Of a DNA stretch of 26,458 nt, positions 9,101 to 15,165 are shown piece by piece. The stretch is from JBDKJS01 sp039806065 (GTDB taxonomy: Bacteria > Bacteroidota > Bacteroidia > AKYH767-A > 2013-40CM-41-45), in NCBI GenBank assembly GCA_039806065.1, contig JBDKJS010000054.1:1-26458 (forward strand), read 5' to 3'. Made by a program: the position numbers and the translations under genes. Each line of letters begins with the position of its first letter. Within the stretch, counting starts at the first letter, position 1. The notes beneath the pieces were generated by a model. That model was not told where the DNA came from. It saw only the letters and a program-made list of their open reading frames with translations, and searched no databases.

Positions 9101-12100
9101 ATTGGCAATTGGGTTGGCTCCTTGGAGCTTTACCCATGTTTCTAAAGTGATGGGTGAATTGCCTTGTGGCAGATTGCTGATGGTTCCTGATGCAGCGCCA
9201 TCATTGTCTTGATAAAAACGAATGGCATTTCCACCGCCTGTGCTAGGAAGTGATAATACCACAGTATTTCCTTCAGAACAGAGTGGTCCATCTGCCTCGA
9301 TAGAAACATTAGGTGTGGTGCCCACATAAACAGTGACAGCACTGCAAGGCCCATTGCTACTACATCCTCCTTCACCCCTTGCAAAATAGGTGGTGGTTAC
9401 TGTAGGGCTTACTGCTAGCGTTAAACCTGTGCCTGATACTGTACCGCTGCAACTGTCAGCATACCATGTCCAAGTGCTTGATTGATTTAAATTGCTCTGC
9501 CCATCAATGGTAAGTGTGGCTGTAGCCCCGCTACAAATCTTATCATCATCAACCGTAACAATAGGAGCTGCTGCAGGCGTGCAATTCTGGAAGTTATTTT
9601 CGCCAACTTGAAATTGACTAAAAGATAATATACCCGATGCAACGATAGAGGTGTCAAACACGGAACCAACAGTTGGGTACGACCAAACTGCGCCATTTCT
9701 TTTTCCAACAATTAGATTATTGGTTACAATGCCAGGATCACGATCAGCAAGATTCCAATTAAATTGAACCGTGGCAGAATTGAATCCACCCTGTACTAAA
9801 TCCAAATTCCAAGTTCTATTTATTGATTTTTCAGAGTTGATGTTTGATAACACAATATCCATATCATCACCAGAAAGGGTAGAGGCCAATACCGAAGTAG
9901 TGCCCGGTGAGGTGATAAGCGACAATTCAACAGGGGCATAATTACTCACATCACCAATCGGGAAAAACTTAGTAGCTGATGTGTTGTAACTTCTTACCAG
10001 GTTACCTGCAACGTAACTATCATAATTGCCTCCAATTAAATTACAGTCTTCAGAAAGTGACAATGTGTGGAATTGCGTTATAATTTTACCAAAAGATAAT
10101 ATTAATTCATTCGAAATATTTACGTTGCCATTGATAGCTAAATCATTTTGAATTTCTAAGTTGGTAAAATCTGAACTTCCGAGTGGGGCATTTAAGGCTT
10201 GAATGAATCCATTTGAAAATATAAATGGATTGCAATCAATGCTACCATCGTTAAAAATTGTATCACCAGTAAATTCAAAAGGATCATCACTTAAAAGGCT
10301 AGCGCCAGCACTAACTTGATAAATACCATTATGAACATTGGAACCACTATTAACTCTTAATGATCCAAACGGAATGTAGATACGGCCAGAATTACTAATT
10401 GCTATTCCACCATCAATTTGGGTTTCTTCGTTGTTCGAAACCATAATGTTTGCTTCGGCATCATTGGTTAAAGCTCCAGATGTGGCACTTATTAAATCTA
10501 CCCCTCCATAAAGGTTCATCGTTCCAAAGTTATTGATCGCTGATCCTCCTTCTAAAGCTATTGTGGCATCGTAAAAATTGATGGTTCCATCATTTCCAAC
10601 TGCAAGCGCACTCCGCAATTCAATAGGATTACCATCTCCACCAGCGTTCCAATTTCCACCATCAGCTATTTGCAAGGTACCTGGTCCTTCGATGTTGGCT
10701 TGGAAGCCATTATTTAAATTACCTAGCGCATTCACCTTTAAGATGGCTCCATTATTTATTTCCAAGACACAGGTATTCATACCTATAGTGCCATAGCATT
10801 CAAGATCTATTCCGGGTCCTGCGAGTATTTCCAAATTACCTTCTACACTTCCCAATGATGCGCCTTGATCAATTACCACTTGATCCATGGAGTAAGCAAG
10901 GTTATTGGCATCTACTGTATGTCCAGTTCTAATATGTATTTTATTGGAGTTTACTCCATTCGGAATAGCAGGTGCAGTAGTCCACTGGGTGTCATCATAA
11001 TATTCCCATGTATTTAAATTATTCCAATCGCCAGAAGCTACACTTCTATAATCATCCAGGGTTGGTTCAGACAATGGCATTGCTACTTGGAAAGTGCCAA
11101 AACCAATAACGTTGTTGAGCGTAATACTACCACCCGTGATATTCGTTTCAGTTAAATTATTCCACTCATTAAGAATGTATTGTTGGCTGATAAATTCATT
11201 GGTATCAACATCAACATCATTTAAAGTAGCATTCCAATTCAATGTGATGTTACTGTTATTTAGAACCAGAGATTCAGAAGAGATATTCCAATGTGTATTT
11301 ACACTTTTGTTGATATCTAAATTTGAGTTGATAAAGTCGGGTGCATCACCTTGGATATTGCTAACAGTAAGAAAGCCTTCTTCTAAAAGGCTAAGATCAG
11401 CCGCAACAGGATTATAGAACATTCCATGCCCAACTTCAAAATTAGTTATTCCTGATGAGGCTATCCATTTTCTTAAATTTCCTCGCACAAAACTTGATGC
11501 GCTTCCATTGAACACATTTGCTCCGTTTGCGATGGTAACTTTATTTGTTCCGGTGTTTAAGGGTCCAGTAATTAATGACAATTGATTAGTAATCGTTAAG
11601 TCACTCATCATGTTTACGCCACTTGCATTATTGATGAATAGTGAAGTGTAGGAGCCTGTGCCATCAAGTACCTGAGGAGTTGATCCATTGAGGCCAACCT
11701 CTAATTCGATAGAACCTTGATTAGTGATAGTGTCTCCAAAAAAAGAAACACCACAAAAACCTTGAAGTGATGCACCAGCGCTAACTGATAGATTACCATC
11801 TGTAAAATTAATATTGCATCCTAAAAATTGAGTTCCTTCCAATACACTGAATAAACCAAAGTTATTAAACTCAAAACTAGATCCAAAGCTTGCTGTACCA
11901 CTACTTCCTTTGTAATAAGTTCCTCCTGTAAAATTATTAAACCTTCCATTACTCGAACCAGACACTATAGCACCTGAATTGATTGTTTGGAAAAATCCAT
12001 AATTATTTAAATTTCTATTTATATCTAAGTCTGAACTCGTACTGTTCATATTAATGATTCCGAAATTATTAATATCTGTATTAAGCTGAAGGTTGCTTGT

Positions 12101-14581
12101 TGAAATTTCAAAACTCACTAGACCGTTTAAAGTATTAGTCAACCTGCCAGAACCATTCAGTTGAGTTCCAGAGTACATAGTAAAAGATCCACCTTCGTTA
12201 TTAATAAATAGAGCTGAATCAAGCAAGTACATGTCTGCATTTTGAACATCAAGCAATCCATTATTGATCAAGTCAATAGAGTCACCATTTGTAATTTCTA
12301 AGTTAAAACCGTTAATTAATAGTGAAGCGCTATTTTCAATTACGAGTTGATTAGCAGTCACTACGGCTGTATTGGTTATAACGTGAGGTGCTTTTATAAT
12401 TATTTTATTGCTATTTATTCCGTTAGGAACTTGGGTTGCTGGTAACCAAGAGTTACCGTCAAACATTTCCCAATTGGCAAGCGTTTGCCAGGTGCCATCA
12501 CCTAGGGTTCTAAAATCAGCAGAATCGTAAATGGCAGTGATGGTTGCAGTAACCGGAGTTCCATAACAATTTAAATTATCTGTTAGGACGAAATTATATA
12601 CTCCTGGATCAAAGTATAAAATGGTATCGCCATTGATTAGGTCGGAATAACCTCCATACCCTAAATTATAAGGTGGAGTTCCGCTGCTGATGGTTAGGGC
12701 TACAGCAGCTTTGGTTCCATAGGGAACACTAGTACCGTTAGGAAAGGATAGGGTATAACTAACTGAATCTTGAGCAATTGGAACACTTAGCAAGCCAAGA
12801 TCACTTTTGCAACCACTGGCATCACTGGCTATTGCCTGATAAACTCCAGCGAAAATATCAGAAAATCCACCGCTAAAGCTCGTTTCTTCAAATTGGGATA
12901 CAAAGTTATAAAGGTAGTAGGTAAACGGAGGTGAACCTCCAGATACCACGTTCAATTGAACTTGGGCATCTTCAGCGCCACAAGAAGTAGGAGGAGTAAT
13001 GTTGGCCGAAAGCTGGATACTGGGTTTAGCTGTTGGGTTTACGCGGATAGAATCTATTGGGCCCGGCCCAGGACATCCACCTAGTGCACGACAAAAGTAA
13101 GTAGTAGGTACTGAAGTAATGACATTGATCGATACCCCAGAGTCAATAGGTGCTGCTAGGGTGTCAGTATACCAATACCATTCTGTGTTGTTGTATATAT
13201 TTCCGGCAGTAACTGACAATGCAAAACTATCACCAGCACAAATGGTGTTGGGAGCACTAAGGGTAGGAGCCTGAGCAGGAATACAAATGTTAGATAATAA
13301 TGCAAACCATAAATCGGCACCGCCATGATTACCACTCACCATATAATCATTCGAATAGGTTGTTCCTGCTAGTACGATATTGTTTTCACTGTTTAAAGTA
13401 ACCATGCTAATGTAATCCTCTTGGCTACCACCATAATTTCTTTTCCATATCAAATTAGCATTGGAATCAAGTGCACTTAACGCGATATCATTTGTTCCGA
13501 ATCCATTGTTTTCGTCAGATTGAAAAGTGCTAACAATCAGAAAACCGAATCCAAAGGCAGTGATGCTAGGGCATGAAAAACCTTCAAAGCGTTTGATGTA
13601 TAAAATAGTACCCGTACTTGAAATTTTTGTAACCCAGGTTTCACCTATTCCTGAAGCCAAGGCCAAGTCACCATCAGTGGAGCTAACCCTACCACAAAAA
13701 GCAAATGTGCCATCGCTTAGTTTGATGATATTATCGCAGTAGTCAACTAAATTTCCCCCAATGCAATTTGTCCATTCTATTACACCAGTGCTATTTAATT
13801 TTACTATGAACGCATCTTCCAAGTTATGTGGATTGGTAACATCGCCACTAACTGCGCTAGTATTGGTTGTTCCGCCAATGATATAGCCTCCATCTAGCGT
13901 AACGTCAATGTTGGCAGGGTTTTCTTGAGCAAATCCGCCAATAGTATTTTGCCAAATGATGGAACCACTATTGTTTATCCTTACTACCCAATAATCGTTA
14001 CCGCCATTATTGCCAGAAACATCTCCATTGTTAGATTGCGCTCCGGCTAAAAAAACATAGCCCCCAGGTACTTGAACGATATCAACCCCATAATCTGGTT
14101 GAGTACCTCCATACGCCTTTTGCCATTGGATAACACCTAGTGGTGAAAATTTTACCACCCACACATCACCAATCGGGGAGCCGTGTACACCTGTTACATC
14201 ACCATCATTCGAGTTGCTGTAGCCGATGGCAATAAAGCCACTATCATTGGTAGCAATTACCGAGGTGAATCGATCAGTTAACGAACCTCCGTTACTTCTG
14301 GTCCATTCTACATTGCCTAATGAATCAAACTTTACGATGAAAGCATCTATGTCTCCATGGAAACCACTGATGTCTCCGTTATTATTGGTGTTGGTGGAAC
14401 CAACCATTACATAACCTCCGTCCAGTGCAGGAGTAATGATTTTGTCAAGATTGGGTAAATGGTAATCTTCTCCATCTCCACCGAATGTCTTTTGCCGCAA
14501 TAAATTGCTGCCTACTTGTCCATTGGAAAACAAGGGAAGCGAAAGTTGAAGAAGGATGAGAATTGTTGTAAGTTGTTTCAT
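3101..14581 (-). CDS. Giant modular T9SS-exported protein with embedded S8/S53-like protease
   Basis: An unbroken 3826-residue reading frame. Order seen: Sec signal peptide (1-21); seven propeller-like repeats of about 60 residues with GDVxGxxGxxDxWVVK and GGxxxD motifs (about 27-430); CHU_C-type Ig-like domain (435-520); two SprB-like segments (522-685); two long tandem solenoid modules each opening with a GxWxxLxxWE cap (687-1170 and 1172-1662); Ig-like domain (1664-1755); a second Ig-like domain interrupted by a LamG/ConA-like lectin domain (LamG about 1781-1985); propeptide-like segment (2090-2160); subtilase domain (2178-2580; Asp2205, Glu2250, Asn2331, Ser2550); IPT-like domain (2590-2680); MBG-type domains (2709-3137), one holding nine KAGVNG copies; two SprB-like repeats (3145-3290); five PKD-like repeats with paired Cys (3292-3730); T9SS type A tail (3743-3826, FPNPSNG to GVYILQL). 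Substrate or target unknown. Adhesion plus proteolysis at the cell surface is inference. Domain edges are approximate. Confidence 0.95.
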   Translation of the reverse strand: MKQLTTILILLQLSLPLFSNGQVGSNLLRQKTFGGDGEDYHLPNLDKIITPALDGGYVMVGSTNTNNNGDISGFHGDIDAFIVKFDSLGNVEWTRSNGGSLTDRFTSVIATNDSGFIAIGYSNSNDGDVTGVHGSPIGDVWVVKFSPLGVIQWQKAYGGTQPDYGVDIVQVPGGYVFLAGAQSNNGDVSGNNGGNDYWVVRINNSGSIIWQNTIGGFAQENPANIDVTLDGGYIIGGTTNTSAVSGDVTNPHNLEDAFIVKLNSTGVIEWTNCIGGNLVDYCDNIIKLSDGTFAFCGRVSSTDGDLALASGIGETWVTKISSTGTILYIKRFEGFSCPSITAFGFGFLIVSTFQSDENNGFGTNDIALSALDSNANLIWKRNYGGSQEDYISMVTLNSENNIVLAGTTYSNDYMVSGNHGGADLWFALLSNICIPAQAPTLSAPNTICAGDSFALSVTAGNIYNNTEWYWYTDTLAAPIDSGVSINVITSVPTTYFCRALGGCPGPGPIDSIRVNPTAKPSIQLSANITPPTSCGAEDAQVQLNVVSGGSPPFTYYLYNFVSQFEETSFSGGFSDIFAGVYQAIASDASGCKSDLGLLSVPIAQDSVSYTLSFPNGTSVPYGTKAAVALTISSGTPPYNLGYGGYSDLINGDTILYFDPGVYNFVLTDNLNCYGTPVTATITAIYDSADFRTLGDGTWQTLANWEMFDGNSWLPATQVPNGINSNKIIIKAPHVITNTAVVTANQLVIENSASLLINGFNLEITNGDSIDLINNGLLDVQNADMYLLDSALFINNEGGSFTMYSGTQLNGSGRLTNTLNGLVSFEISTSNLQLNTDINNFGIINMNSTSSDLDINRNLNNYGFFQTINSGAIVSGSSNGRFNNFTGGTYYKGSSGTASFGSSFEFNNFGLFSVLEGTQFLGCNINFTDGNLSVSAGASLQGFCGVSFFGDTITNQGSIELEVGLNGSTPQVLDGTGSYTSLFINNASGVNMMSDLTITNQLSLITGPLNTGTNKVTIANGANVFNGSASSFVRGNLRKWIASSGITNFEVGHGMFYNPVAADLSLLEEGFLTVSNIQGDAPDFINSNLDINKSVNTHWNISSESLVLNNSNITLNWNATLNDVDVDTNEFISQQYILNEWNNLTETNITGGSITLNNVIGFGTFQVAMPLSEPTLDDYRSVASGDWNNLNTWEYYDDTQWTTAPAIPNGVNSNKIHIRTGHTVDANNLAYSMDQVVIDQGASLGSVEGNLEILAGPGIDLECYGTIGMNTCVLEINNGAILKVNALGNLNNGFQANIEGPGTLQIADGGNWNAGGDGNPIELRSALAVGNDGTINFYDATIALEGGSAINNFGTMNLYGGVDLISATSGALTNDAEANIMVSNNEETQIDGGIAISNSGRIYIPFGSLRVNSGSNVHNGIYQVSAGASLLSDDPFEFTGDTIFNDGSIDCNPFIFSNGFIQALNAPLGSSDFTNLEIQNDLAINGNVNISNELILSFGKIITQFHTLSLSEDCNLIGGNYDSYVAGNLVRSYNTSATKFFPIGDVSNYAPVELSLITSPGTTSVLASTLSGDDMDIVLSNINSEKSINRTWNLDLVQGGFNSATVQFNWNLADRDPGIVTNNLIVGKRNGAVWSYPTVGSVFDTSIVASGILSFSQFQVGENNFQNCTPAAAPIVTVDDDKICSGATATLTIDGQSNLNQSSTWTWYADSCSGTVSGTGLTLAVSPTVTTTYFARGEGGCSSNGPCSAVTVYVGTTPNVSIEADGPLCSEGNTVVLSLPSTGGGNAIRFYQDNDGAASGTISNLPQGNSPITLETWVKLQGANPIANIRLFDPNQNGNEFVISINNYKVSFGTQNNTTLFEGPSKISEYGWHHLAVTYNGNTLLMYIDGQLVATFGASLATVANTLSASVGFSSDFPSGGSYIDEIRVWNFAKSAFEISSGMYGSVNPSSIGLIANFTFNEGSGLTSTNKITGSTESLTLSSPNFSIWSASDAPINTYSNISWTPGGETTVSKNITSAGVYEVNVTSEFTCNATNASYAANLVPCLIPYYEPPVDGLETNIIGSELTQLYTYPDSLVDTTATNTVFLFDDLNGEVLIEVIANDNQYDSVLALLQTAAYGLHDIIDNGDTTLIITGMFPIANLPKLDSLPSLINYVRPYYPPIASAFNFASTGLTTTQGDTAQRSNKARAAWGMSGNGIKVGVMSDSYNTRFGSPAALDVVNGDLPGSANPNYPKPVIISDEYPYGTGSDEGRAMAQIIHDVAPNAELVFRSGFVSAGNFADGIKSLRDSGCNIIVDDITYLTEPFFQDGVIAQAVEDVSASGVNYFTSAGNFGTKSYEGYFNEIPAPAGYSGTVHDFGGGDYLQSITLPAGTYSIVLQWEDNFYSLNQFPGAVNNLDIFLTDNIGTPLFGFNRNNRWGDPIEVLPFVSKNTVTANVMIRRTIGSGNVRFKYIIFRGEGVINEFVQGTGTVVGQANAASAISVGAVLYTNTPAYGVASPTVASFSSRGGVSIAGNDRNKPDITAPNGVNTTVNFNGVNIDGDAFPNFFGTSAAAPHAAAVAALVQEAKQKYYGNGMSPAEMKATLQNTALDMYTPGYDAQSGSGFIQADGALQSIANPTPLVINMSLNDSSKLPGIDTLSVTVNGSYFTDDAAVIFQYDTIAANVISSTQLTVIIPPYVGNPPLMVYNPPMSISGLDGGVSDSLYFEGTIPQNVRVVVNSATKKFGEVIPGYSCSVSINDVPIDSTTYTLSDLGLTDITYSTSATNLSNIGLYFRRASSAVTDLSIPASLSLANNFNYQFIDGVLTIERLPLLVTPKDTTLVYGDKIDGKLMQYYYNYDSTNIAPGDLDGVIQIIDNDHASVMSSSVVLVDGKAGVNGRTISAADFLNMAFLVSGKAGVNGKAGVNGKAGVNGIEYDTTYFIPVSPETIFDYQLDSNNATLKNGKAGVNGKAGVNGKAGVNGKAGVNGITLKNGKAGVNGINIVNSSTLNDASNENVMLIVDSLDVYEDPTDSITGYTSMNMISGYEVGTWLIAPGVLLSENFAITYGLGNLTILPADLIVKAVDTLPGCGNSAPNFSTSKFIYKYEDADSNVIDSGPVYELLDAGNNPVGAGPLNNGNYQIVPSGIVQKQSPANYNIIYQNGTLSVGDSLAITVHSTPILCHDGSTSVFLTINGGVAPYNGQTIFPFVYSGTSSFTISDAQGCSTTAAITLSNPPEITGSFVVESPTCGLANGNAAIIPVNGTAPYSYTWIPGGATNDQINFVGAGSYEVIVNDDNGCGAVFNIVLQDSLVPLSAPSFINGPAGACRNQSGVIYSVDPIPGAAYYDWTLPAGVSGSSNTNTISLSFSNSYNGGTIEVTASNLCGQSLPSLRTISRLTNAPSKPAAINGTTVICGVQQVVYTISAVANASSYVWSVTGAGASIIAGQGGTSVTVAFTNSFANGTIKVRAANCIGASTDATLAVNGFPVLPHPSIGSFPTTGLCGGGTYTFNILSLKGTTNYTWTAPAGCTITAGTNSGNPLITTALTVNITFPIGFVSGTISIAGSNPCGSGIARNVVVRSTPLQPGGITGPNAGVCSSIQSYSIAPMSGISSYVWSTTGGATIIGASNGTSVQVSFGNNFTTGSVCVAAQNSCGNGVNRCLSISGRPATAGPISGSATVCKSEVSAIYSISPLLGATSYTWSATNGAIVSGSGNSVTVNFAAVGLNSFTLKARGINSCGAAQQSSKVITVNNCRSAAQLSAIDAIDFDLFPNPSNGVLNVQFKANLEQKFVIEIKDISGRLVSAMNETAIVGENQVQLDLTSLSSGVYILQLNLEDQLIQEKIVKQ
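3385..4705 (-). repeat. Five tandem PKD-like repeats (protein level) in the giant protein
   Basis: Residues about 3292-3730 hold five units of roughly 85 residues. Each has the pattern P-x-x-I-x-G, a Cys, YxI, an aromatic-Trp core (YVWS, YTWS), a hydrophobic/Gly/Thr strand, and SxxCG. The two cysteines of each unit (for example TVICGVQQ and ANCIG) are positioned to form one disulfide per unit. The same pattern recurs in the 1487-residue secreted protein downstream. Repeats of this kind act as stalk or spacer domains in other Bacteroidota secreted proteins. Confidence 0.8.
5645..5968 (-). repeat. Nine identical KAGVNG hexapeptide repeats within an MBG-type domain
   Basis: Residues about 2872-2979 of the giant protein contain KAGVNG nine times: one single copy (5951-5968), three in tandem (5846-5899), four in tandem (5681-5752) and one single copy (5645-5662). 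The amino-acid sequence is identical in all nine, but Ala, Gly, Val, Asn and Lys codons vary between copies (GCT/GCA; GGT/GGC/GGA/GGG; GTA/GTG; AAT/AAC; AAA/AAG). Segments between copies are strand-like and mostly lead in with V-x-G or K-N-G. The block lies between the opening (LVTPKDTTLVYGD) and the closing (FAITYGLGNLTI) strands of an MBG-type fold. Its function is unknown to me. Confidence 0.95.
9595..12525 (-). repeat. Tandem duplication of a ~490-residue beta-solenoid module
   Basis: Residues 687-1170 and 1172-1662 of the giant protein share the same plan. Each opens with a cap (DGTWQTLANWE versus SGDWNNLNTWE; then VPNGINSNKI versus IPNGVNSNKI). Each continues with many short strands rich in N-N-G and T-N, a GNLRKW/GNLVRS element, and an end element (INKSVNTHWNI versus SEKSINRTWNL). 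Sequence identity is moderate, so the duplication is old. The 1403-residue protein across the intergenic region has a third version of both the cap and the end element. Confidence 0.75.
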
Positions 14582-14601
14582 TGTGTATTTGGTTAATGTT
14601 T

Positions 14602-14619
14602 TCCATGTAGCAACATGGA
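14602..14619 (-). promoter_or_regulatory. Hairpin in the 5' leader of the giant gene
   Basis: TCCATGT, loop AGCA and ACATGGA form a perfect 7-bp stem with a 4-base loop, ending about 20 bases before the giant gene's ATG. No T-run follows on the coding strand, so it is not a terminator. A position this close to the start codon could affect translation or mRNA stability. Confidence 0.5.
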
Positions 14620-14688
14620 GTTGGTGTTAATTTATGGTAGAGTAATCGAATGGCGTCATTGTTCACGAATGAGGCTTGATTCGAAAAT

Positions 14689-14696
14689 CAAAAGTA
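14689..14696 (-). promoter_or_regulatory. Possible -7 box for the giant gene
   Basis: The minus strand reads TACTTTTG, an exact match to the Bacteroidota TAnnTTTG element, which would put the transcript start near 14682 and give a leader of about 100 bases. No TTG or TTTG sits at the expected distance upstream, so support is partial. Confidence 0.3.
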
Positions 14697-14970
14697 GTTT
14701 TAATTTAGTGATCCCTTATCCCCTAATTGAGTGATTTGAATGGTTAACTGATTGTTTAGTAAATATTGATGATTTTGTTGAATCTTCCTAACTGCAAAAA
14801 TTAGTGATTTTTTTTCTTAAAAAAAAATAAAAGCGTAGAACCAAATCAAAAATTGGGTGAATGAGCCTAGAAACGTTACTAAAGTGTCGCAGCTCAGTTT
14901 AGGGTAGGTTTATTGGCCCTGCTGTCAATTGCAATTAGAAATATAGGGTGGTTAAGGATTAGCCAGAATG

Positions 14971-15035
14971 TGCCAAAAAATAAAAAAAATCAAGCCTTGC
15001 TAGTTGCGTTCGCCCATTATACAAGGTCTTTGGCA
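14971..15035. other. Nested inverted repeats in the divergent intergenic region
   Basis: TGCCAAA (14971-14977) is matched by TTTGGCA (15029-15035). Inside these, CCTTG (14995-14999) is matched by CAAGG (15022-15026). Long A-runs lie beside the outer arms on the plus strand, reading as T-runs on the minus strand. It could be a weak structured RNA or terminator read leftward, or a protein-binding site. It may also be chance in AT-rich DNA. Confidence 0.3.
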
Positions 15036-15064
15036 TAAAAAAAACAAAAACATACCAAGTAGCC

Positions 15065-15094
15065 TTTGAATTATTGGATAAAATCTTATTTTTA
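15065..15094 (+). promoter_or_regulatory. Putative Bacteroidota-type promoter of the 1403-residue T9SS cargo gene
   Basis: TTTG (15065-15068), an 18-base spacer and TATTTTTA (15087-15094) match the TTTG / TAnnTTTG pattern with one mismatch. The transcript would start near 15100, leaving an A/T-rich leader of about 65 bases before the TTG start codon. Confidence 0.4.
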
Positions 15095-15165
15095 CAGAGT
15101 GATAGGAAGACCTGATTTGTCTAACTTTTTACAAAACACAAAATCTTAATTAATAATATTTAACC

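Larger units (their letters stand above)
14582..15165. promoter_or_regulatory. 584-base divergent intergenic region between two T9SS cargo genes
   Basis: No convincing gene or RNA was found. It holds a leader hairpin of the giant gene (14602-14619), a short inverted repeat TTGATT-CGAA-AATCAA (14676-14691) overlapping a possible -7 box, an A/T-run stretch near 14808-14832, an AATTGCAATT palindrome (14927-14936), nested inverted repeats (14971-15035) and a plausible promoter for the rightward gene (15065-15094). Both flanking genes encode secreted proteins with related solenoid modules, so shared control from this region is plausible but not shown. Confidence 0.6.

Noticed and set aside
14445..14666. 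73-residue minus-strand open frame overlapping the start of the giant gene
   Set aside because: It is in a different frame from the giant gene, covers its signal peptide and leader, and shows no protein-like pattern.
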